Assembly: GCA_025059195.1 (NCBI GenBank)
Contig: JANXDU010000017.1
Span: forward strand, 1-44,795
Source: Candidatus Bathyarchaeota archaeon
Lineage (GTDB): Archaea; Thermoproteota; Bathyarchaeia; Bathyarchaeales; Bathycorpusculaceae
Direction: 5' to 3'
DNA: 44,795 bases
The translations under genes were made by a program, and so were the position numbers. The number at the start of each line of letters is the position of its first letter. Position 1 is the first letter of the stretch. The notes under the pieces were generated by a model. That model saw nothing but the letters and a program-made list of their open reading frames with translations. It made no database searches and was not told the DNA's origin. Of this stretch, positions 38,211 to 44,795 are shown in pieces.

Positions 38211-38981
38211 TTAGCGAAAGTGCACCCGCTTTGCAATCTTCATCGCCAACTGCTTCTGTTCTTCCTCTGTCAACCTCTTATACTCCTTGTCAGCCTTTAT
38301 AATTTTAACCTCACCAGTCCGCTTGTAATGTCTATAAGCTTCCCTAATCATTTCCAAAGTTACACCGGCTTCCACTAAAACCCGCCTTGGCACACGCCAG
38401 AAAAACGCAATATCCTTAAGCCCCGGATACCTTCCAGTGTAGGCTTGAAAGTTTTCAATAAACCTAATAGTCTTCGCAGCCCACTCCTTCATCAAAACCC
38501 ACTCAGCCGGCGGACACCAGTATGGTCTAATAATCTTGACTAAATCGCCGTAAACCAGCAAGTATCCAGTATCCAAAAGAAACTTCATGCTGTTGTAAAT
38601 TAGCTGTCCAAGCTGCGCCAAATGATTCCAGAAATCCGTGGATTGACCAGTATCAAAAGGTTGAAGCCAGTCTCCGTTAAACTTCAAAGACGAAGCCTTA
38701 GCATTAAACTCTTTAACCGCCTTTCTGAAACTTCTATCCCTCGTAAGCAAATCGGCGAAAAGCAAAGCTTCCAACCCCATTCTGTTAGCACGCCAAAGCT
38801 TATGGTCTTTATAGCACTCTGGACTAAACCTATTGTAAATCAATGTTTTGGTGATAGCCATCGCAATTGAAGCCCAATAAGGCTCCAAAGCCTCCCACGG
38901 ATACACTGGCACCTTAAAACGATGCCCCATATACTCAGCTATAAAATACGAGTAATGACTGTCAACTGCAAGCTCTTCCAT
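38211..38981 (-). CDS. hypothetical protein of DpdA-like operon
   Basis: 256 residues, soluble and helical, rich in Trp and Tyr. A short HTH-like segment near the C-terminus (TGRYPGLKDIAFFWRVPRRVLVEAGVTLEMIREAYRHY) could bind nucleic acid. No catalytic motif recognised. It lies between a phage-like small protein and the coiled-coil protein in the AbrB-led operon. Confidence 0.58.
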   Translation of the reverse strand: MEELAVDSHYSYFIAEYMGHRFKVPVYPWEALEPYWASIAMAITKTLIYNRFSPECYKDHKLWRANRMGLEALLFADLLTRDRSFRKAVKEFNAKASSLKFNGDWLQPFDTGQSTDFWNHLAQLGQLIYNSMKFLLDTGYLLVYGDLVKIIRPYWCPPAEWVLMKEWAAKTIRFIENFQAYTGRYPGLKDIAFFWRVPRRVLVEAGVTLEMIREAYRHYKRTGEVKIIKADKEYKRLTEEEQKQLAMKIAKRVHFR

Positions 38982-39047
38982 ACTCCCACCTCAACTTCAA
39001 TATTTCACCCATCGCTCTAACCATACATTGGAAGTATCTTCTATTCA

Positions 39048-39347
39048 TTAGAAAAGCTTCATTTGAGAATACTGCCTAAACTTTTCAATGTTTTTCTGCC
39101 TTCTCTTCAAAGTTTCTTCGTCTGGAAGATAATCCCCTTGACTCTGAATCTTCTGTCGTGTTCTTCGAATGGTTTCCGGATGGGTAGCCTTGCTTAAAAA
39201 GGCTCTCCAAAACTCCGGTGGAATATCAATGCCATCAACGTCTCTCCAGAAATAAAGCATCAACAGTTTATCGTTTCTTCTCGTTTGCGGATTAAGCGCA
39301 AGGATATGGCGCACGCAAATCTCAACATCAACCAACTTTTCTCCCAT
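39048..39347 (-). CDS. small phage-like protein with SIRRxRQKIQ motif
   Basis: 99 residues from the ATG at 39347, chosen because GGTGG lies just upstream; the frame also extends to 39449. The segment RRNDKLLMLYFWRDVDG...ATHPETIRRTRQKIQSQGDYLPDEETLKRRQ matches a small-protein pattern common in phages and archaeal viruses ('RN D...L...W...ATxxxSIxRxRRKIQ...P'). The role is unknown there too. It lies in the AbrB-led minus-strand operon. Confidence 0.6.
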   Translation of the reverse strand: MGEKLVDVEICVRHILALNPQTRRNDKLLMLYFWRDVDGIDIPPEFWRAFLSKATHPETIRRTRQKIQSQGDYLPDEETLKRRQKNIEKFRQYSQMKLF

Positions 39348-39450
39348 ATCCACCACCTTTACGGGGAAGCGGACTCGCCGGAGGGAGGAAGAAGCAAAAA
39401 GCTTCTTAAACCGGCAAGCCCGCATCCTATCCGCATTTTCTACCTTCACC

Positions 39451-39579
39451 TCACCATCTCATCATTTTGCAGTAACATTCAAGACATATAATGATGGTGT
39501 GTCCTTCAGAGATGACTTCTATTCCCCAGTCGTCGTCCCATTTGTCAGTCCACCCGCCCTCGATTCGCTTCAGCTTCAT
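39451..39579 (-). CDS. 42-residue hypothetical protein
   Basis: MKLKRIEGGWTDKWDDDWGIEVI and so on, with CLECYCKMM near the end (C-x2-C-x-C). GGGGGAG lies just upstream of the ATG. It sits between the AbrB-like gene and the phage-like gene. The acidic middle is tryptophan-rich. Confidence 0.5.
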   Translation of the reverse strand: MKLKRIEGGWTDKWDDDWGIEVISEGHTIIICLECYCKMMRW

Positions 39580-39590
39580 TACTCCCCCTC

Positions 39591-39749
39591 CTATACCCTT
39601 AGAAACTTTATTTGAATGGTGTCATTGTCTACCACTTTAGCCTCAAAAAACATGCCTTCTTCAAGCTTCAACTCTTGCCTCACTGCCAACGGAATGGTTA
39701 TTCTTCCATCCTTGAGGAGCATTCCCCGAAACTTGTCTTTGTGTCTCAT
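39591..39749 (-). CDS. AbrB/SpoVT-like DNA-binding protein
   Basis: 52 residues. LKDGRITIPLAVRQELKLEEGMFFEAKVV is the typical swapped-hairpin AbrB/MazE motif (G-R-x-x-I-P...R..L.l..Gd). It is first in the minus-strand operon and probably represses it or its divergent neighbour, the RadA gene. The promoter on the minus strand includes gcttatatctgttaaatacg upstream. It is unusually short but complete for this family. Confidence 0.75.
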   Translation of the reverse strand: MRHKDKFRGMLLKDGRITIPLAVRQELKLEEGMFFEAKVVDNDTIQIKFLRV

Positions 39750-39767
39750 AAGAATACAAAACGTATT

Positions 39768-39792
39768 TAACAGATATAAGCTTTATTCCTTT
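39768..39792 (-). promoter_or_regulatory. putative promoter of AbrB-led operon
   Basis: On the minus strand aataaagcttatatctgttaa precedes the start at 39749 by about 20-40 bases, matching the AAGCTTATATC pattern of the box at 4793. Confidence 0.45.
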
Positions 39793-39881
39793 CACTTTAA
39801 CTTATCTCTCCACGGACTAAATCTGCAAAAATACGACAATGCTTAAAAAGATAAACTGCAAATCGTATTCATGTGGAGATA

Positions 39882-40736
39882 ATGTCTAAAAAGAAAAAAG
39901 TTGAACCGACCATTTTAACCTTTAAAACAGCATACGATTTAATGCAAGAAAGGCAAGAAATAAAACGTTATCCAACAGGCACCCCTATAGACGAGTTGAT
40001 AGGCGGAGGCATAGAAGAAGGCGAAGTCGTGGAATTCTATGGAGAATATGGAAGCGGAAAAACCCAAATCGCTAAAACCTTAGCCGTTATGGTAGCCGGC
40101 ATCCACAACCAACACGTCTTCTTTGTAGACTGTGAAGAAACTTTTAAGCCGGAGAGAATCGTTCAAATAGCCAAAAACCGAGGCTTAGACATAGACCAAA
40201 CCCTCAAAAACATTCACGTCTTAATTCCAGTAACATCCACAGACCTCATGGCGGTGTTAGATAACATACCGCCAGAAAAACAGCCAAAACTTCTAATCAT
40301 AGACGGGTTAACAACTCCCTTCCGTGTCGAATACATTGGACGAGAAACCCTAACCGAAAGACAAGGCTACCTACGCAAATTCCTATACGACCTTAAAAAA
40401 TGGGCGAAGAAAACCAGAACCGCCGTTATAGTTACAAACCAAGTTTACGCAGACCCGTCGGCAACTCCATTTCTGGCGCTTGAATACAGAGAACTCGCCG
40501 TTGGCGGACACACGCTTTACCACGCCATTGACTCCCGCATATTCGTCAGAAAAGGACAAGGGGGAACCCGCATAGCAAAGCTTGTTGACTCCTCATGTTA
40601 CCCGCCAGCCGAGAGACCCTTCCGAATAACCGACAAAGGAATTGAACCGCCTCAAGAACCTAAAAAAGACAAAAAAGAAGACGTAGCAAGTGCTACAGAG
40701 CAACACGACACTCCGACGGAAAATCGCATGAACTAA
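39882..40736 (+). CDS. RadA/RecA-family paralogue
   Basis: 284 residues from the ATG at 39882 (GTG at 39873 also in frame, with GGAG between). Walker A is GEYGSGKTQ (about 54-62), Walker B is KLLIIDGL (about 134-141), and the motif VIVTNQVYADP is at about 187-197, all in the order of archaeal RadA/RadB/KaiC-like recombinases. It lacks the N-terminal helix-hairpin-helix domain of full RadA. It probably supports recombination-dependent replication or repair of the element. The acidic/lysine-rich tail includes VASAT, encoded by a perfect dispersed palindrome (40683-40696). Confidence 0.85.
   Translation: MSKKKKVEPTILTFKTAYDLMQERQEIKRYPTGTPIDELIGGGIEEGEVVEFYGEYGSGKTQIAKTLAVMVAGIHNQHVFFVDCEETFKPERIVQIAKNRGLDIDQTLKNIHVLIPVTSTDLMAVLDNIPPEKQPKLLIIDGLTTPFRVEYIGRETLTERQGYLRKFLYDLKKWAKKTRTAVIVTNQVYADPSATPFLALEYRELAVGGHTLYHAIDSRIFVRKGQGGTRIAKLVDSSCYPPAERPFRITDKGIEPPQEPKKDKKEDVASATEQHDTPTENRMN
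40683..40696. repeat. dispersed palindrome, perfect copy in RadA tail
   Basis: GTAGCAAGTGCTAC, encoding VASAT in the disordered C-terminal tail of the RadA paralogue; same spacer as the copy at 862. Confidence 0.8.
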
Positions 40737-40861
40737 TCGATATTTCCCCCGCTTGACAAACTCCCTTTTTATTGTTGCACTGACACTTCAAATTTCTACA
40801 TCTCACTGTAGTCAAACAGAATCACCCACACCATAAAAAATTGGGGGGTGCAGATTTAAAG

Positions 40862-41218
40862 CTAGTGGACGAACCTAGCGATGAGCATCAAGTTGTTGAA
40901 TCCAAGAATCAAATGTGGAATCACGAATAGGATTATCACTGCGATACAGCCAACCATGTGCGTTCTGTATGCCCCATGCTTTAGGCAGACACCTTCGTAT
41001 AAAATCAACGCATAGGAAACAAGCGCCGTTAAAATCAGCGAAACAGCAATGAACCCGCTTCGTCCCAATACGTGAAACAGAGGATTCAGCTCATGAAAAA
41101 CAATCGTTTTTCCGTTTATGTTTACAGAGCCGACAGACAGTAGGACTTCTGACGTCGCTAAATCAAGCAATGCGCTTGCAACAACCAAGGCTATCGTAAC
41201 CTTAGTAACGGTCTGCAT
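40862..41218 (-). CDS. DUF5658-like membrane protein
   Basis: About 118 residues from the ATG at 41218. Three to four membrane helices (about 8-26, 50-72, 90-108). The N-terminal DLATSEV and later HELNPLFHVLGRSGF segments match the 'D..TT.....E.NP.......G' layout of DUF5658 proteins. The function is unknown. It converges on the RadA gene across a 125-base gap containing a small hairpin (ctaca/tgtag, 40796-40811). Confidence 0.6.
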   Translation of the reverse strand: MQTVTKVTIALVVASALLDLATSEVLLSVGSVNINGKTIVFHELNPLFHVLGRSGFIAVSLILTALVSYALILYEGVCLKHGAYRTHMVGCIAVIILFVIPHLILGFNNLMLIARFVH

Positions 41219-41251
41219 AGTTACCACTGTAATCTCTATAAGTTTTCAAAA

Positions 41252-41563
41252 TCAGTTTTGCTCTAAAGCTTCTAAATTCTTACAAAAATCCACCAGCAAC
41301 TCTGCGAACTTCACACCTTTAGGAGTTAAAGCCACAGTGGACTTCAATCGTCCCAACGGCTTCAATTCAAGCAAGCCAAGCTTCACCAGCTCGTCTCTAC
41401 GATTCTTATAGGCAATGTCTGATATTGACGTGCGAAACTCTCTTCGAATCCACTGTTTAACGTCTTTCACTTTGACTTCTCCCTTTTGGCTCAAAGAATA
41501 GATGGCTAAGACCAGATTTATGCTGTGCCTTCCATTTCCTTGAATATAATTTACAATCTCCAT
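41252..41563 (-). CDS. winged-helix DNA-binding protein
   Basis: 103 residues from the ATG at 41563, with GGTGA upstream. The pattern (NLVLAIYSLSQKGEVKVKDVKQWI...AYKNRRDELVKLGLLELK...STVALTPKGVKFAELL) is an archaeal winged helix ending in the typical 'TpkG..fa.ll' wing. It is divergent from the small membrane protein at 41633. The tight intergenic region makes both likely targets. Confidence 0.65.
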   Translation of the reverse strand: MEIVNYIQGNGRHSINLVLAIYSLSQKGEVKVKDVKQWIRREFRTSISDIAYKNRRDELVKLGLLELKPLGRLKSTVALTPKGVKFAELLVDFCKNLEALEQN

Positions 41564-41632
41564 TCCATCACCCAAAACCCTTTAAAATAAATATAAATGA
41601 AATAAAAATAAAAAAATAAAAAGGAGATGAAA

Positions 41633-41914
41633 ATGTCCCGCCCGCTTAGACCAATGCACGTATACATCGCTGTTCTAATAACTTCCGTTGTTCTCGGCGC
41701 ATCAATCACGCTTCTCTCAGAGTTTTTCTACTCTGAAACCGGCGTAGGCTACGAGGATTTCGGCTTTCCCCTTCCATGGAAACGTGTGTATGGTGGCGTA
41801 ACCCCCAAAATTAACTTTGAAAACCTTTTAGCTGACATCATCATCTGGATGACCGTTGTCTCAGTGCTTCTCCTATTGGTTTTCCGCTTTGGCTTCGGCT
41901 GGAAACCACGCTAA
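41633..41914 (+). CDS. two-helix membrane protein
   Basis: 93 residues from the ATG at 41633, with GGAG six bases upstream. Helices lie at about 9-29 and 67-85, with an aromatic loop between (YSETGVGYEDFGFPLPWKRVYGG). No family recognised. It is followed at once by a strong terminator-like inverted repeat. Confidence 0.58.
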   Translation: MSRPLRPMHVYIAVLITSVVLGASITLLSEFFYSETGVGYEDFGFPLPWKRVYGGVTPKINFENLLADIIIWMTVVSVLLLLVFRFGFGWKPR

Positions 41915-41949
41915 CCCCTCTTTTTTAAAGCCAAAGAAAAAAGGGGTTA
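41912..41949. terminator. bidirectional terminator-like inverted repeat
   Basis: TAACCCC (41912-41918) pairs with GGGGTTA (41943-41949), with a T-run and an A-run inside the loop. It overlaps the stop of the plus-strand membrane gene and faces the ends of the minus-strand operon. Confidence 0.6.
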
Positions 41950-42081
41950 CGGCGGAGCAATCTTTAATGAAACGCCCGTCCCAAACAACGCTTCCAACAA
42001 GGTTTTTGTTCAGTTTTCAGTTTTCCCCTAACCATGTTTACCGCCCACCATAAAAATGGGGAATCGTAAGCGATTTACGAA

Positions 42082-42228
42082 TCATCCGCACCACGCACGC
42101 CATTTACTTTCAATCATCTCGCCAAATAGCTTATCCGCAATTTTTTCTTCTTCAAGCGTCATAGGTTCTAAGCTGATGACCACGTCATCCTTGAATGCCA
42201 GCACGAGCTTGTGTTTTCGCTTTAACAT
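42082..42228 (-). CDS. 48-residue hypothetical protein
   Basis: MLKRKHKLVLAFKDDVVISLEPMTLEEEKIADKLF and so on, ending WCG. GGGGGA lies about five bases upstream of the ATG. It overlaps the end of the DUF2997-like gene by 44 bases and would be the last gene of that operon. It is beta then helical, a little like the DUF2997 protein upstream. Confidence 0.5.
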   Translation of the reverse strand: MLKRKHKLVLAFKDDVVISLEPMTLEEEKIADKLFGEMIESKWRAWCG

Positions 42229-42379
42229 AGTATTCCCCCTTTATCTTTCTGCTTTCCAACTTCGGGTCTAACGGCTTCAACAATCTGTCGGTTAAGTCAA
42301 CGCACTCTGAACCTTGAAAGCCTTCAGCGTCAACCTCGACGCTTCCGTCATCTTTGAAAATAAAAACTATGCGCTTCAT
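42185..42379 (-). CDS. DUF2997-like small protein
   Basis: 64 residues. MKRIVFIFKDDGSVEVDAEGFQGSECVDLTDRLLKPL matches the DUF2997 layout: two strands with a D-G turn, then G..G..C and a helix. It overlaps the preceding DUF1257-like gene by four bases. In cyanobacteria and phages DUF2997, DUF1257 (Ycf35) and Ycf46-type AAA+ genes are found together; the same trio is present here. Confidence 0.68.
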   Translation of the reverse strand: MKRIVFIFKDDGSVEVDAEGFQGSECVDLTDRLLKPLDPKLESRKIKGEYYVKAKTQARAGIQG

Positions 42380-42756
42380 ACTACAACCTCCAAAACCACG
42401 TTTGTCTGCTTAATGCCTAACCGCATTTTAGCATTTGGATTCAAAACCTTAGCGTTCTGCGCAACCTTGTAAGCTTTAACATAGCTTGGAGCCAATTTTG
42501 CCACTCTGTAAAAGTCCTCTTGCTTGTATGGGTCTCCCTCAATAACCAAATTTCCCCCGTCAATGTTGAAGCCGATGCCAAACGGTAGATTTGGCGACAC
42601 CAAGCCGACAACAACCTTGTGGCATACTCCTCTCCAGTCTCTTATTGAATCAACCACATTAGCGCCAATTTCCTTCGCAAGGCTTGTTATAGCTTGCCGT
42701 AGAAGGTCAACGGTTATGTTGCCAAGCGAAACTTTATACACACTGTAATGCGACAT
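42376..42756 (-). CDS. DUF1257 (Ycf35-like) protein
   Basis: 126 residues. It begins MSHYSVYKVSLGNITVDLLRQAI, as DUF1257/Ycf35 proteins begin MSHFS-x-I-x-T-x-I-x-D-x-x-x-L-x-x-A-L. The internal GIGFNIDGGNLVIEGDPYKQ and the tail VVLEVVV fit the family. It is soluble. The biochemical function of this family is not established. It lies between the AAA+ ATPase and the DUF2997-like gene. Confidence 0.7.
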   Translation of the reverse strand: MSHYSVYKVSLGNITVDLLRQAITSLAKEIGANVVDSIRDWRGVCHKVVVGLVSPNLPFGIGFNIDGGNLVIEGDPYKQEDFYRVAKLAPSYVKAYKVAQNAKVLNPNAKMRLGIKQTNVVLEVVV

Positions 42757-42829
42757 CTAAACCACCCATCATTTAATATAAACGAAATCTTAAATTTTTC
42801 ATGCGAACCCTCAAACAAAAAAGAGGGAA

Positions 42830-44443
42830 TTATAGAGATAGCGCTTCTAACATGCCCTTTATTCGGCTTTCATCCTTTTCAGCTTTGGTAAACTCTTTCA
42901 CTGCCTCCTGCAAAAATGTCCGGTTAACATTTTCCAGTTTTCTCATAGTTGCAATCATCCGTTGAATGCTCTCCTTCCTCTCGGCAACATTGACTTCCAC
43001 ACCTTTCATCGCTTCCATAAAATGGTCTTGGCTAACGTATTTGCTGTCGCTTTCCATAGCAAGCCTCGCAGCGTCAAGAACCAGCTTCTCCAGCTCAGCG
43101 CCAGTCCACATGAAGGTTTGCCTCGCAATCTCTGCTAAATCCACATCTTTTATCGGCACTTTACGCACCTTTGACGTGTGAACCTCTAAAATTTCTTTTC
43201 GAGCTTCAAAGTCTGGCGGTAAAACCAAGCATATCTCGTCGACCCTTCCCGCTCTGATGAACGCTGGGTCAAGTGGCATGAAGTTTGTGCAACCAACAAG
43301 CAATGATTTCCGATTTCTCTGCCCAAGCCAATCCAAAAGCATATTAGTTATCCTTCGAGACACACCGCTGTCCGTCATCAAAACTTGCTCCCTCGGAGTA
43401 GCAATCTGGTCGACTTCATCAATCATCACTACCACGGGGGCAAGACTTTCAACCAAAGTTGTAATCTGCCTCACTCTAGCTTCACTATGACCAACAATGC
43501 CTCGGAAAAGGTCTGCTGGCGTCAGCTTCACCATAGCTAACCCCAACTCTTTCGCCATAGCCTCTGTAAAGTAAGTCTTACCCGTTCCGGGGTAGCCGTA
43601 AAGGATTATCCCTTTCGGTAAGCCCACACCGTAATAGGAAGCTTTCTCTGGATTTCGCAATGGAAGTATTATGCGTTTCCTTATGTAGTTTTTGAGGGCT
43701 TTATATCCACCTACCATGTCGAAGTCTATTTGCGGTTGAACATATTCAAGGTTGTATGTCCGCAGTATTCTAATTTTGTAGTCCGTGAATGTTTTCACAT
43801 CAAAACGTCTATGGATAAAGAAGCTTTCTATCGCAGCGGTCTCCACCGAATGCAAGTCAAGTCCAGCGGAAGCTTGAATTATGTCCTCTGTCACTTTTAG
43901 CTTCATTTTCACTCCCTTGTCAGCGAAGTCCCTTTCGATTTCAGTGGCAACATTTTCCAGAATAACCCTCCGCTCTTCCTTTGTGCTAGGCTCAATCGTT
44001 ATCTGATAGCATAGCCTTCTAACGCTTTCATTGAACAATGTAGCATCTGCTACAAAAATTAAGGCTGTGCTTCTGTTCACATAAAGTCTGTCATCCTGTG
44101 ACCAAGCAGCGACGTAATCCGTAAGCATATCTGCGTGCTGTTGCATGAAAACATAGTGAATCAACGCCACCGTTCTAGTTGAAGTCAGAAAGTTATCCAG
44201 CTCCCTTAACGGTGAAGCCATCGGGTCGAGAGCCAGCTTAGTCTTGGTTGCAAGGTTCGTCAGCTCCCCCCTTTGAATGTCAAAGTCTACGAAATTATCG
44301 TATCTCGCCTTGAACATTTCATTCAGTTTATTTACGTCCCAGCTTTTAATCTGCTGTAAACGCTTCATGTCAAAGCTTTCCAGCAGAAACACATTGGTTC
44401 TCTGGGCAAGCCTCTTGATTACCAAATCGCTTATCCAATCCAT
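42830..44443 (-). CDS. Ycf46-like AAA+ ATPase
   Basis: 537 residues. The N-terminal region (about 1-230) resembles the RecA/AAA-like non-catalytic half of Ycf46-type proteins. The AAA+ core has Walker A GYPGTGKT (about 283-290), Walker B VVVMIDEVDQ (about 342-351), sensor 1 LVGCTNF (about 383-389) and a second region of homology FIRAGRVDE (about 395-403) with arginine finger. A helical lid follows (WTGAELEKLVLDAARLAM). An internal palindrome (44040-44053) encodes VADAT. Together with DUF1257 and DUF2997 it makes a three-protein module of unknown role, perhaps remodelling a viral or host complex. Confidence 0.82.
   Translation of the reverse strand: MDWISDLVIKRLAQRTNVFLLESFDMKRLQQIKSWDVNKLNEMFKARYDNFVDFDIQRGELTNLATKTKLALDPMASPLRELDNFLTSTRTVALIHYVFMQQHADMLTDYVAAWSQDDRLYVNRSTALIFVADATLFNESVRRLCYQITIEPSTKEERRVILENVATEIERDFADKGVKMKLKVTEDIIQASAGLDLHSVETAAIESFFIHRRFDVKTFTDYKIRILRTYNLEYVQPQIDFDMVGGYKALKNYIRKRIILPLRNPEKASYYGVGLPKGIILYGYPGTGKTYFTEAMAKELGLAMVKLTPADLFRGIVGHSEARVRQITTLVESLAPVVVMIDEVDQIATPREQVLMTDSGVSRRITNMLLDWLGQRNRKSLLVGCTNFMPLDPAFIRAGRVDEICLVLPPDFEARKEILEVHTSKVRKVPIKDVDLAEIARQTFMWTGAELEKLVLDAARLAMESDSKYVSQDHFMEAMKGVEVNVAERKESIQRMIATMRKLENVNRTFLQEAVKEFTKAEKDESRIKGMLEALSL
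44040..44053. repeat. dispersed palindrome, perfect copy in the AAA+ gene
   Basis: GTAGCATCTGCTAC, read on the minus strand as VADAT; same spacer as the copy at 20514. Confidence 0.8.
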
Positions 44444-44485
44444 AGGGTTTCACCCAGATTTAAAAAAAGGGGGGGAGTTTAGGGT

Positions 44486-44788
44486 TTATTCCGCTTCTTC
44501 GCACCAATGTTCACTTTCATCATAGACTATGTCGTGTTCATGGCATTTTGGACATGTGTAAAGTTTTAGCCCTTCTTCTTGCGTGTAGTTTGTTAACTCA
44601 AACTTTGTCCAGTTTTCTCGTTTCCCCAGACATTTTAGGTAGCTTATCAATCTATCCGTTGCTTCTTGTTTTGTAACTTCTTTAACGATTACGCCTATGG
44701 TAGCCACCGCCCCTCTGCCAACAAGAAAGGTATGGTGATGACCATAACCGTCATCGACCAACAGCCATTTGTCTCCTTGCTTAGTCAC
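44486..44788 (-). CDS. small protein with C-terminal zinc knuckle
   Basis: 100 residues. The C-terminus reads YTCPKCHEHDIVYDESEHWCEE, a C-x2-C-x2-H...H-x-C zinc-binding pattern. The N-terminal part is alpha/beta (KWLLVDDGYGHHHTFLVGRGAVATIG). The GTG start at 44788 is seven bases from the window end, so the true start may lie outside. It is the most upstream visible gene of the AAA+ / DUF1257 / DUF2997 operon. Confidence 0.55.
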   Translation of the reverse strand: MTKQGDKWLLVDDGYGHHHTFLVGRGAVATIGVIVKEVTKQEATDRLISYLKCLGKRENWTKFELTNYTQEEGLKLYTCPKCHEHDIVYDESEHWCEEAE

Positions 44789-44795
44789 ATATTTG

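Noticed and set aside
1-44795. CRISPR array
   Set aside because: No regularly spaced direct repeats were seen. The palindrome copies are hundreds to thousands of bases apart and do not form an array.
1-44795. tRNA gene or attachment site
   Set aside because: No T-loop (GGTTCGAATCC-like) sequence with matching acceptor stem was found by eye, and no integrase gene was recognised.

Overview
The window reads as part of an archaeal mobile genetic element, most likely a virus or virus-like plasmid. Evidence seen in the sequence: AT-rich promoters with archaeal TATA/BRE-like boxes, Shine-Dalgarno sequences of the GGTGA/GGAGG type, frequent GTG and TTG starts, an Orc1/Cdc6-like ATPase, a RadA paralogue, archaeal-type winged-helix regulators, zinc-ribbon microproteins and a GT-C membrane mannosyltransferase-like protein. 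No ribosomal, metabolic or tRNA gene was seen. No terminase, integrase, DNA polymerase or classical capsid protein was recognised, so the element is probably incomplete here or belongs to a poorly known group. The number of membrane-anchored, Ig/beta-rich surface proteins suggests an enveloped particle or cell-surface machinery (inference).

Layout. 1-930: a GC-rich decayed insertion-sequence remnant and no convincing gene. 0.9-9.1 kb: regulators, a three-copy IS608-like TnpB family member, an Orc1/Cdc6-like ATPase, and a glycosyltransferase/CDP-alcohol phosphotransferase pair. 9.2-16 kb (+): large exported proteins (DNRLRE plus propeller-like, Ig-like, tail-collar-like, DUF2341 plus a perfect 20-residue repeat array). 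16-19.8 kb (+): a tightly packed operon of small cysteine-containing proteins. 19.8-22.2 kb (-): small membrane and zinc-ribbon proteins. 22.3-34.3 kb (+): a long operon-like run with a HerA/FtsK-type ATPase, candidate major membrane/structural proteins, a DNRLRE/Cna-B surface protein and a CPBP protease. 34.3-34.6 kb: an internally deleted IS copy. 34.9-36.6 kb (+): a membrane module with a SpoIIM-family protein. 36.6-39.7 kb (-): an AbrB-led operon ending in a TGT/DpdA-like transglycosylase. 39.9-40.7 kb (+): RadA paralogue. 42-44.8 kb (-): a Ycf46-like AAA+ / DUF1257 / DUF2997 module.

The strongest unexplained signal is a dispersed palindrome, GTAGCA-N2-TGCTAC. It occurs nine times perfectly and four more times with one mismatch, spread over the window in intergenic, stop-codon and coding positions. 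Random expectation for 12 fixed bases in 45 kb is about 0.003. One copy lies in the promoter of the first winged-helix gene and another at its 3' end, so this 110-residue protein is the best candidate binder. The arrangement resembles phage 'stoperators' or dispersed partition/nucleoid sites.

A second clear story is the IS family: one copy carries tnpB and two are internally deleted, all inserted 3' of TTAC. One insertion splits a zinc-finger gene that can be restored exactly, another adds seven residues to a CDP-alcohol phosphotransferase, and the third keeps the presumed omega-RNA end without a usable tnpB.
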